A DNA stretch of 64,000 bases from Avena insularis (lineage: Eukaryota; Streptophyta; Magnoliopsida; Poales; Poaceae): assembly GCA_023614405.1 (NCBI GenBank), contig CM042689.1, positions 309,853,132 to 309,917,131 of the forward strand, in the 5' to 3' direction. Below the pieces are notes generated by a model, which had not been told where the DNA came from, did not search any database, and worked only from the letters and a program-made list of their open reading frames with translations. Each line of letters opens with the position of its first letter. The first letter of the stretch is position 1. The position numbers were made by a program, and so were the translations under genes. This document shows positions 11,459-22,400 of the stretch, piece after piece.

Positions 11459-13543
11459 TGTAGAGGGAGTGTCCCAACCTTTATTAACATAAGGTGGTGT
11501 CCCCTGTGTTTACAATGCTAGTCCCTGGATCAATAGCTAGCATCCACAGTTAAGATGTAATATCGAGAAACAAAGGTCCTAATATAGCTTTATAACCAGG
11601 AATAACATAAGTTTATTACATCATACAAAGCTCATTTGGCTATTACATTACATTGCAGCGGAATAACTATAGTCATGGGGTCCTTCATCTTCAAAGTGCC
11701 ACAGGCAGATGTTGGTTGTAGACTTTGTAATCCTAATCAATCAATCTTCACTAAAGCAATCAAACCTGCAACATTCCAAGTCACAGCCACAAGGGTCAAT
11801 ACTTTGGAATAGTATTGGCAAGTTTCACTACTATGAGGAATACGAGTGGATCATATCATTACATGCATATTTGGCTAAGTAGAGTTTTAGGCTCATTTGC
11901 ATAAAGCAATAATTTATCCTATCCTTTTAAAATGGTTTTGGTCCTTTATCAAATCTCCTTTTTCCAAGTTCCTTGAACTCCTTGGTAGAAACTCAAGTGT
12001 TCAAGTCCTTGTCAAAATCCCTTGAGCTCCTTGGTAACCCCAAGTGCATCAAGTTTTATAAAATCTCATGAGTTCCTTGGTAACCCCAAGTGTTCATGTT
12101 TTCAACAAAATCTCTTGAGTTCCTTGGTACCCCCAAGTACATCAAGTTTTGTCAAAGTCTCTTGAGCTCCTTGGTAACCCCAAGTGCATCAAGTCCTTAA
12201 AAGTTTTCTTTTTAGAAATTAGAATGTCGAGATCTCCCATAGCTTCAAACTTTAGTTGCTCAGTATTGTCCATAACCGGGGACACGGCTAAGTACTTAGA
12301 TTTTAATATCTTCTGCAGAAGGAGTACACTTTACCCACATGTCACAATCCCATCCTTTTGCCACCAAAGGCCTCGGATTAGTGCTCACCAAGATGGAGTA
12401 CTGGCAGATTGGGAATGTGACGAAGTCTTTCCAAAGGGTCCTCCCATACACCATTGCTAGCTTGTCTTCAGCACCCATGAAGCATTCCAGATCCCCATGT
12501 CCAGTAAACTGAAGACAATGCATGGGTCTTTCCAATGTAGTTGAATAAGCCAGAGCCATAATAGCATGTGGTTGCACACGAAAGCCACAATTGGAGAAAC
12601 ATGTTCAATCTCTAAGTTTCCTGGGTGGTTTCCTTTGGAGCACAACACAAAGGAGGTCCACCGGTCAGTCTCTGCACGGGTTCGAAAATGAGTAGGAAAC
12701 GTTTTTCTTCGGGGAGGAAAAACTGGGTTGGTTCTGGGCCTTGTGGGCTCTGTCGACTGGGCTGGTCCAGATCCTATTTTTTTCTTTCCTGAACCTTTTC
12801 CTTTTTCTATTTTCCAATTCTATTTTGAAATTTCAAACAACCAAACAATGTTCAAATAAACAAAACAAATCAAACATTCATCAAACTTTTTATTTGAATT
12901 TGGTTCTGTTTAACACATAAACCAAGTCCAAAATGAAATAATATTTTAAATCTTTTTAGGTTCCATTTATTAATTAAATAAAATGGACCATGGTTTATTA
13001 ATCAAATAGGGTTTGATTTTATTAATAAAATCTCTATTTGAAATCTAATTATTTTCAAAACCAAATCAGTAGGTTTTATTTGAAAATACAAAATATTTGG
13101 AAAACTTATTTCAAATAAAACAAGTTTTGAGGTTTTGGAGAATAGTAAAACCTTTATTAATAAAACTTGGATATTAAATCCTTATTATTTTATTTAAATA
13201 AACCTTTACTATTTTTATCAAAACAAAATGTTTTATTTCAAAGGCTTGGCCAAGGTTTAATTTGGCTTTATAAAATAATTTCTTATTTTTAAAATCCTTC
13301 CTTTTCTTTTGGAAACTAAATCCTTTTATTTAAAAGATTCAAAATAGTAATTCCAAAATATTTTATTTTCCTTTATAAAATGTTTATCTTTTTAAATCTC
13401 TTTAGGATTTTATTTCACCCAAATTGGTTTGAAGTTCCAATTGAATCCAAAAAGTTTCTTCTGGTTCTGAAAAATCAAACAAAGTTTTATTTTATTCATT
13501 TATTTTTCACATTACAAGATTTGGAAAATCTTGGGATGTGACA
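11459..13543 (-). repeat. 3' LTR of C2, carrying a 2.1 kb internal deletion
   Basis: Matches the 5' LTR closely but lacks the segment corresponding to about 16482-18570. The join at about 12650-12652 lies at AAAG, which is present at both deletion borders in the other LTR (16478-16481 and 18567-18570). Confidence 0.85.
11942..12195. repeat. Minisatellite of about 47 bp units in C2 LTR (copy 1)
   Basis: About five imperfect units built on ctccttggtaaccccaagtg with a spacer ending in aaaatct. The same array is present in the other LTR at about 15780-16030. Confidence 0.8.
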
Positions 13544-13731
13544 GGCTACCACCCTTAAAATAAATCTCGTCCCGAGATTTGGGAAGGCTAGGGTTACAAG
13601 TAGGCTCAAAACAACTAGGGTACTACCACCCTTAAAATATTCAAACAAAAATTACACAGTGTCCTTCTTGGGATCCTGGGAAACTTCTTTGAGCAATCAT
13701 TTGCTTTGTGTCCTTAGTTTCCATACTCAAC

Positions 13732-14577
13732 TCATGGGCCAAGGTTGAGTTTTTCCATAGGCTTGGTAATCTTGTTCTTCATCTTTTCTGGACAGTTGCT
13801 TGCATAATGTCCTGGGTTTTTGCAATTGAAACAGTGGATGTCTTGGAGTTCTTTACGTGGCTCTTGTGGACAAGTTGCTACATAGTGGCCTAATTCTTTG
13901 CAGTTGTTGCACACCACTTGGCCAATCTCTTTATTCTTCTTGTTGTCTGGGCATCCATTGGAGTAGTGTCCCATTTCCTTACATTTACGACATTGCACAA
14001 GGCTCATGTCCTGCTTTTGTTTCTTGGGTTTCTTTAGTCCTTTGAATTGGGTTGTCTTGTTTGGAGGTATAAGTGGTCCTTTTCATTTCTTGGTAGACTT
14101 GGATCCTTCTTGTTTCCTTTGTTCCACAATGGAGTAGATGGGGCATTGGATAGGGACATGGTTGTTTCCTTCACATAGGTAGCAAGTAGCTTGAGAAGTA
14201 GGACATTGTCCAACAGGATGTTTCCCTTCACAGTTGGGGCATTGATTTCCATGCTCCTTGGAAGTATGATCCTTGTATCCACAAATAATGCAAGCTGGGG
14301 CTCCATCTAGAATAACATTTCTGTCATCCTTGTTGTCACAAACTTTCTTGGGATAATTTTCTTCCATTTTGATCATTTGATCAGTCACCTTAAGCATCAG
14401 TTGGCCTTGAGTTTCCAAAAATCCTTGCAGGGCTGGATCTGCTCCACTAGTGTTAGCTATGAATTGAGCTGTCACTTGGTTCAACTGGTGTTGGGTTGCT
14501 ATAAGCTCTTTCATGCTGTCCTCTTGGTTGGTGTTAGTGTCATCAACTTTGATGTTGGAGTCTCTTGAAGTAGTCAT
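13732..14577 (-). pseudogene. Zinc-knuckle gag-like gene of C2, split by an in-frame TGA
   Basis: First ATG is at 14577-14575 (MTTSRDSNIKVDD). The frame runs to a TGA at 14085-14083, then continues in the same frame to the stop at 13734-13732. The N-terminal part is polar and helical (KELIATQHQLNQ, LETQGQLMLKVTDQM). It is followed by about six zinc knuckles: one atypical (CIICGYKDH), CPNCEGKHPVGQC and CYLCEGNNHVPIQC before the TGA, then CRKCKEMGHYSNGC, CNNCKELGHYVATC and CFNCKNPGHYASNC after it. Such CX2CX4HX4C knuckles bind RNA or DNA in gag nucleocapsids. No capsid-like core is recognised. Six knuckles are far more than the usual one or two. The TGA may be a simple null mutation or a readthrough site. 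Confidence 0.7.
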
Positions 14578-15278
14578 CTGTTTGGGTTGAATAAGGATTA
14601 GAATAGGCAAGATATTTCTAAGGAATCAATTCCAATCACACATATCACATTTCACACAAGCAATGTGCATGCAATCACAAACCAAACATTTCACTCAAAC
14701 AACAAAGTTCAAGCATACCCTTAGGCAACAAAATATTTTTGTTACACCACATAAGTTGGTGTGTTTGACTTAACTAAAATATGGTGGTCCATCTATATGG
14801 TTCACTTGTGATCTTTCCATCATTCTTGGTTGCTTCTTCTTACATGAGATCATGATTTCCTTGGGAAAAACTCCTTGGTCATAAAGCTTCGAGTGATGGG
14901 GGCTCCTTCTAACTTTTGCATTCCCTCAGTCCCTAAATCTTGAGCAAGTTTTCCTTGTTTCACTTGTAGTCCTTAGTGGTATCCAAGTTGGAAGTCCTTG
15001 GTGATCATGCTGAAGATGTTGAAGTCATTAGAGTTGAAGAAGTTGAAGTAATTAGAGTTGAAAGTGTTGAAGAAGTCCTTTGCACCTGGTGTAGTCTTTG
15101 GCCATGGGTAGGTTTTTCCATCAAGTTGAAATAGAAGAGATGTAGAGTTGAAACCAAAATGGTTGAGGAAAGAGTTTACAAGTGTTTTTGTAAATAAGTT
15201 TTTGGAACAAGTACAACTCCTATTTTTCTAAGGGTTTTTGTCCAATCCTAGGGTTTACAAATCCTACAGGCAACACAA

Positions 15279-15291
15279 TGCTCTGACACCA
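15279..15291 (-). promoter_or_regulatory. tRNA primer-binding site of C2
   Basis: TGGTGTCAGAGCA on the minus strand, two bases inside the 5' LTR. It resembles the initiator tRNA-Met type site (TGGTATCAGAGC) with one change. Confidence 0.75.
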
Positions 15292-15293
15292 TC

Positions 15294-18200
15294 TGTAGAG
15301 GGAGTGTCCCAACCTTTATTAACATAAGGTGGTGTCCCCTGTGTTTCCAATGCTAGTCCCTGGATCAATAGCTAGCATCCATAGTTAAGATGTAATATCG
15401 AGAAACAAAGGTCCTAATATAGCTTTATAACCAGGAATAACATAAGTTTATTACATCATACAAAGCTCATTTCGCTATTACATTACATTGCAGCGGAATA
15501 ACTATAGTCATGGGGTCCTTCATCTTCAAAGTGCCACAGGCAGATGTTGGTTGTAGACTTTGTAATCCTAATCAATCAATCTTCACTAAAGCAATCAAAC
15601 CTGCAACATTCCAAGTCACAGCCACAAGGGTCAATACTTTGGAATAGTATTGGCAAGTTTCACTACTATGAGGAATATGAGTGGATCCTATAATTACATG
15701 CATATTTGGCTAAGTAGAGTTTTAGGCTCATTTGCATAAAGCAATAATTTATCCTATCCTTTTAAAATGGTTTTGGTCCTTTGTCAAATCTCCTTTTTCC
15801 AAGTTCCTTGAACTCCTTGGTAGAAACTCAAGTGTTCAAGTCCTTGTCAAAATCCCTTGAGCTCCTTGGTAACCCCAAGTGCATCAAGTTTTATAAAATC
15901 TCATGAGTTCCTTGGTAACCCCAAGTGTTCATGTTTTCAACAAAATCTCTTGAGTTCCTTGGTACCCCCAAGTACATCAAGTTTTGTCAAAGTCTCTTGA
16001 GCTCCTTGGTAACCCCAAGTGCATCAAGTCCTTAAAAGTTTTCTTTTTAGAAATTAGAATGTCGAGATCTCCCATAGCTTCAAACTTTAGTTGCTCAGTA
16101 TTGTCCATAACCAGGGACACGGCTAAGTACTTAGATTTTAATATCTTCTGCAGAAGGAGTACACTTTACCCACATGTCACAATCCCATCCTTTTGCCACC
16201 AGTGGCCACTGGATTAGTGCTCACCAAGATGGAGTACTGGCAGATTGGGAATGTGACGAAGTCTTTCCAAAGGGTCCTCCCATACACCATTGCTAGCTTG
16301 TCTTCAGCACCCATGAAGCATTCCAGATCCCCATGTCCGAGAACCAAGACAATGCATGGGTCTTCCAATGTAGTTGAATAAGCCAGAGCCATAATAGCAT
16401 GTGGTTGCACGAAAGCCACAATTGGAGAAACATGTTCAATCTCTAAGTTTCTGGTGGTTTCCTTTGGAGCACAACACAAAGAGAATGCCATAGACATGGT
16501 TCCTTTTGTTGCCACCTTCTCCAAAACTTAAAGTAACCTTGGCCACCCAGGTGGTTCATTGAGTCCTTGTTTTATTATATAAAAACACAAGTCCTTTTCT
16601 CAACTTCATAAAATCTCAACATGTATCTCTTTTCATAATATAGCATGGCTAAGCATGTAACAACTACATTATTTTCTCTAAGGAATGTATAAGGTATCCT
16701 ATTAGGATTTAGCATAGCATAAGTATAAAATTTGTTTTCATGCAAGTTTCAAAATCCACTAAGTATAATGAAAATAGTAGGACTTTAGATGATAGTGTAA
16801 CTTGCCTTTTTGGTAGGGAATATTGGTTTACTCCTTGATCTGGCTAGTCTCTTTTCTAACTTCACTATAATCAATCAAGCAAACACAATATCAACTAGCA
16901 TTCCAAACCAATAATCATTCAACAATTCACACACACAAAACAATGGGATCTAAGTCATGCATGTAAGCATGAAAGAGAGGGTTCTATTTGTAAAGATGGT
17001 CTCCACTAGGCTTCTAATCTTTGTAAGGTCCAAAGTGGTCATTTACCAAAATGGCAAAGTCATTTGCAAATGGGTTTTATCCATAAACCATTTTCAAAAC
17101 CTTTCATCATTTTATGTGGTGAAAAACATTTTTCTCAATGCCACAACCTTAAGTGGTTTCACCAAATAAGTTGTTGTTTCCCAAAATTTGGTGTTTATGG
17201 TCAGTAGGTTTGGTCCAAAACATTTTCTCCAAAGTTTTTACTCAAAACCATTTTCATAACAAAACCATTATTTTTAAATGGCTAGAAATGACCAAATCAA
17301 GTTTTTCTTCCCAACTTTCACAAAAACCATTTTAAAATCCATGGGTTGGTTCCTAGGCTCAGTAAGTTTACAACAACCCATTTTGCAAAGGTTTTAATCC
17401 TAAAAACATTTTTGAATCATTTTTCTACTCTAAACAAGCATTCAAAAGTATCTGCAAAAACAAACACTCTAATGGATACTATTTGCTAAACCAAGGGCAT
17501 GGTTGGCTAGGGCTTGTTCCACTGATTCCATTGATACCAAATTTGCAATTTTTGGACGTGTGGATCGAAAGTTACAAAGGTTTGAAAATCACATTCTAAT
17601 CTGATTTCAAAAATCAGTTCTAAACAGAACAAGGGACACGCGGCACTTTTCTATTCGCCGATACCGGTTCGGGTGGATCACGTGCTGCAGGCCGTTAGAT
17701 CAAGTTGCATCGCACGGCACTGGCTGCGTACCCTTTCGAGTTTAAGTGATCTAATCTCGTCTCTCCGATCTAAATCGAACGGTTGCTACTGCCTGGCCAA
17801 GAACTGGCGGCGCTCGATGGTGGCGCGTGGCGGCGGTGCTCTGGCTATGGCGTAACAGCGAGAACAGGAAGCGAGAGTAGTAGGTAAGGTGCTCACCGCG
17901 TTCGCAGAGGCCTGGGGAAGCTCGTCGTGTGGTCGGCGTGGAAAGAGGCGCACGAGGGCAGGAGGAATTCCTCGCCAGAGTTCGGTCTGGCAACGGTTGG
18001 CTCTGGTCGAGGTCGAAGACGATGCTACGGGTCACGAGAAGGCAAACCAGAAGCATGGTTAGACGCAGGAGATCACGGAGATGACGCGAGCGTGAAAGAG
18101 GAAGCTTGGGGCGGTCTGGACTTACCGGAGGAGCTCGACGGAGGCGAGACAGATGGCGGCGCTCAGAGCTTGGTTGGAGTCGACGCTCAGGGACGCCCGC

Positions 18201-19459
18201 GGGTGAACGGAGGGCACTGGGAGAATCGTCTGGGAGTGGTGAGTGTGCCCGCGTGCTCAAGGGGGCAGGAGGTGGCGAGTACTGGCCGGAATTGGAGGTG
18301 GAAGCTCGTCGGATCAGCGGCGGTTTGGATATGATTCCGAGCATCCTGGTGGCAAGGAGGGGTTGGCGTTTGCGGGGAATGACAGAGGGAGGAGAGGTGC
18401 TTTTGTACGCATGGTCAGGGGCGAGATTAACGCAGCCATTATTCGTGAATTTACGCGTGGATTGAATGGCAGTGAACGGTAGCGAGGTTTGGGGGAGAAA
18501 TGGTCGCGCGGGTGAGGAGGATGAACAGGGAGGTGGGGTCCAGTCGTCAGTGAGGATGCGAGAAGGAAAGGAGGTCCACCGGTCAGTCTCTGCACGGGTT
18601 CGAAAATGAGTAGGAAATGTTTTTCTTCGGGGAGGAAAAACTGGGTTGGTTCTGGGCCTTGTGGGCTCTGTCGACTGGGCTGGTCCAGATCCTATTTTTT
18701 TCTTTCCTGAACCTTTTCCTTTTCCTATTTTCCAATTCTGTTTTGAAATTTCAAACAACCAAACAATGTTCAAATAAACAAAACAAATCAAACATTCATC
18801 AAACTTTTTATTTGAATTTGGTTCTGTTTAACACATAAACCAAGTCCAAAATGAAATAATATTTTAAATCTTTTTAGGTTCCATTTATTAATTAAATAAT
18901 GGACCATGGTTTATTAATCAAATAGGGTTTGATTTTATTAATAAAATCTCTATTTGAAATCTAATTATTTTCAAAACCAAATCAGTAGGTTTTATTTGAA
19001 AATACAAAATATTTGGAAAACTTATTTCAAATAAAACAAGTTTTGAGGTTTTGGAGAATAGTAAAACCTTTATTAATAAAACTTGGATATTAAATCCTTA
19101 TTATTTTATTTAAATAAACCTTTACTATTTTTATCAAAACAAAATGTTTTATTTCAAAGGCTTGGCCAAGGTTTAATTTGGCTTTATAAAATAATTTCTT
19201 ATTTTTAAAATCCTTCCTTTTCTTTTGGAAACTAAATCCTTTTATTTAAAAGATTCAAAATAGTAATTCCAAAATATTTTATTTTCCTTTATCAAATGTT
19301 TATCTTTTTAAATCTCTTTAGGATTTTATTTGACCCAAATTGGTTTGAAGTTCCAATTGAATTCAAAAAGTTTCTTCTGGTTCTGAAAAATCAAACAAAG
19401 TTTTATTTTATTCATTTATTTTTCACATTACAAGATTTGGAAAATCTTGGGATGTGACA
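15294..19459 (-). repeat. 5' LTR of C2 (4166 bp)
   Basis: TG...CA ends on the minus strand (TGTCACATCCC... to ...CTCCCTCTACA). It contains the same minisatellite (about 15780-16030), a GC-rich core (about 17640-18600) and an AT-rich stretch (about 18700-19450). The GC-rich core gives long overlapping open frames on both strands, which I do not regard as genes. Confidence 0.9.
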
Positions 19460-22400
19460 GACCAGGAACGGGCGGCGCTGGCGGCGGTGGTTGGCGGTGG
19501 TGCGGTCAGACGATGGAGTTGCCGGTGATTCAGGAAGCAAGAGAGACAGGGGAGGCTCACCGAGGTCGCCGCGAAGTGCTGAAGCTCAAGGTGGTCTTCG
19601 TTGGAGAAGGGGCGTTCGGGGACGTCGTGGATTGCTCGCCGGAGATCCTCACTAGTTCGGGCACGCTCTATTGAAGACGGTGATGAGGTTACCGGGCACG
19701 CCAGAGAAAAAGGAGAGCACGGTTAGATGCGCCGAGTTGTGGTGAGTAAGCGCGTGTGAAGGAGGAGGAGAGGGGCGGTCAGATGCTACCTGGGGAACTC
19801 GCCAGAGTCAAGGCAGACGGTGGCGCTGCTCTGGTGAAGAAGTTGCCCAGGCTACAGAGCATGCGTGGCTAAACGAGCGGTACTGGGAGTTGCAGGGGTG
19901 ATGGGGAATGTGCTCGTGGGGACTAGGAGGCAAGGGGCGGCAAGGAGCGGCCGGAATCTCTTGCGAAGCTCGTCGGAGCAGAGGATGGTCTCGAGTGAAA
20001 TCAGCGCAGCCTGGTGGCGGAGGAGAGATGGGGTCTAGGGGAAAAGGTAGAGGGAGAACGGGCGCTTTAACGTGCGTGATCACTGGGCTGAATTGCCGCG
20101 GCATTAACGAGAATTTAATCGAGTTTAATCGGCCAAAAATGGCGAGGTGAGGGCGTGGTCACCGCGGGGGGTGAGGAAGACGACTGACGAGTGGGGTTGC
20201 TTGACAGTGAGAGAGAGAGAAACGGTGGGGCCAGGCGATCAGTCACTGTGCGGGTTGTTTCGCGGGTGAAAGAAAACGGTACGAGAGTGAGGGGAGATGG
20301 GCTGGACTAGGCCTGATGGGCTAGATTAGCTGGGCTGGCTGTTTCCCCCTTTTTTTGTTCTGTTTCATTTTTTCTTTTTCTATTTAGATTTTCTGTTTTC
20401 AAATTCAAACTCTTATTTGAATTAGATTTATTTATCAAATCTTTTCAAAAAAAATTAGTAGTTTCTATATTGTTTAAACATGGATTTTAAAGATAATTTG
20501 GGGTGTTTCTTTTATTATTTTATGGTTTATATTTTATTTAAAAAGGGCACTTTCCTTTATTAAATAAGATTTAATTAAACTTTCAAACCCTTATTTGAAA
20601 TCAAAATTTCACCAAACCTTTTCAGTAGGTTTCACTTTGAATTATTCTTTAAAGTATTTTAATATGATTATTAATCATTTAATTTGGGCAAATGTATTTA
20701 TTCCAATGAAATCAAATATCGTTTTAATTCCATAAATTTTATTTAAATGATTTCTTTGATTCCATTTAAGTTAATTAAATAACTTTTATTCCACTTGGGT
20801 AAATTCAAATTATTATTTTCCCATGATTTAATTAATCATTTCTATTAGGGATTTTGTCTTTATTCAAATAGAAATAGAATTTGGTTAATGCCATATTATT
20901 TTATTCTTTATCCTTCCATTTTATTTGGATTTGGATTATTTTCATTCCATTTGCTTATGGATTAGGCCAAGATTTAATTTGGCTTTTAAATATTCCCTAG
21001 TAATTATTTCTTTCTTTATTTTATAAAATCCATATCTTTTTATTTGTAGATCCAAAGTTGGTGATTCCAATTTGTATAATTTTATTTAATATTTGTTTAT
21101 CCTTTTAAATCTCTTTAGGATTATTTTCTCACCATTTGGTATGGATATTAGATAGGTGCTTTATTAGCTTTGGAAATTTAATTTCTTTGTCTTACTAAAT
21201 TCATAAGATTTTATCTAAGGTTCCAAATTGAATGAAATCAATTTCTATGGTTTTATAATATTTTTATTTATCATTCTTGATCATTTATAATTGTTTGTTG
21301 ACCAATTTTTATATGTATCAAATCCATAGTCTTTGAGATATCTTGGAAATGATTTTCTTCCCTTAAGGTTTTGGGTTCTGGTTTATTTTCCCAAGTTTGA
21401 ATTTCAAGATACATTTATTGCTGAATGCATTTTACTTGATTGAAATTTGTTGTGTTCCTTTTTATTCAAAGTTTGTTTAAGATGGGTTTTTAAGTTTCCA
21501 TTTAGAAATCAAAAAGTTTCTTTTCACCCTAAATTTCAACAAGTATTTCTTTTGTTTATTTATTTTTCACATTACAAAATTTGGAAAATTTTGGGATGTG
21601 ACACTCCGCCACGCGACAAGCATAATCCGTGCAAGATTCTTGCATGGCCTTTATGTCTTGGGGGTTACCCTCATCGTCCTCGTCGGCGATGCCCTTGGTG
21701 ATGTTGCAGATTTCCATGTCACTATGGTGACCCATCACCATAGCGAGGGAAGTTTGTGCAGCAGTTCGGGCATAGGAAATCTTCCAATCCTCTATTAGCT
21801 CTGGAATCTCATTCACTCCGTCTCTCACCTCGAGCACTGGCATGTTGCTCAAGCCGGAAAGTCTGACCGACTCGCCAGACTCTTCTTCAAGAGTCTGGCG
21901 AGAGTTGAAAAGAACATCTCTGGCAAGTTTTATGCGCTCGAGAAGAGGTTCAGAGTAAGAAGAGTCAGAAAGATGCAGAGGATCTAGAAAAGAACCAGAA
22001 ATTAAAATCCGACTCAAAGAAAGTCGAAAATTAAAGGAAGAGTAAAGTCAGAAATCTAACATAGCACGCAGTGGTTCCACTGAGAATGCTCCTCTCGGAG
22101 ACTCTTCATTTCTGCTTTTGTGGTCTGGGCTAGATCCTGCTGGCTTTCAAAATCCTTCATCAGATCATCAAGTTGTTTATCTCGGAGGTCCAACAGCTTC
22201 TTGAGCCTCTCGATCGCCAAGTGGCTTGACTCTAGGACAGCATTCACGGATTTCCCCGATACATTTTTTAGCTTTTCAATCTTGTCCCAGAGTTCAACAT
22301 TTTCCATTTGCAAGACCTTAAAGTTTTCGGCCTCCTCCACCATCTTTCTGGATTTACTCAACAATTCTACAAAGGAAAAAAGCTATCAGTCAGCTAAACA

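Larger units (their letters stand above)
11459..19459 (-). mobile_element. C2: gag-only LTR element with about 4.2 kb LTRs, LARD-like, inside C1
   Basis: 8001 bp, flanked by GACCA (11454-11458 and 19460-19464). LTRs are 11459-13543 (3' in minus orientation, shortened) and 15294-19459 (5', 4166 bp). The primer site is 15291-15279, reading TGGTGTCAGAGCA on the minus strand, two bases from the LTR. A purine-rich tract (AAGGGTGGTAG, about 13557-13547) precedes the 3' LTR. The 1750 bp internal domain holds only a zinc-knuckle gag-like gene and no pol. Very long LTRs with a small pol-less interior match the large retrotransposon derivative idea; movement would need enzymes from another element. I do not assign a family name. 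Confidence 0.9.
9088..21603 (-). mobile_element. Solo LTR C1 (about 4.5 kb) containing nested element C2
   Basis: Read on the minus strand it starts TGTCACATCCCAAAATTTTCC at 21603 and ends ...CCTCTACA at 9088. It is flanked by the 5-bp duplication CTCCG (9083-9087 and 21604-21608). Removing the nested C2 (8001 bp plus a 5-bp duplication) leaves 4510 bp with no internal domain, so this is a solo LTR from LTR-LTR recombination. It is related to but diverged from the LTRs of C2; compare 9088-9180 with 11459-11560. The 11100-11400 and 19460-20330 parts are GC-richer, and the 20340-21600 part is AT-rich. No gene is supported inside it. Confidence 0.9.

Noticed and set aside
17751..18791. 346-codon open frame on the minus strand
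   Set aside because: Lies wholly inside the 5' LTR of C2, rich in Arg/Pro/Ser, with competing open frames on the other strand and no motif; a composition effect.
18617..19459. Possible separate AT-rich insertion shared with 12700-13543
   Set aside because: It is simply the corresponding part of the two C2 LTRs.
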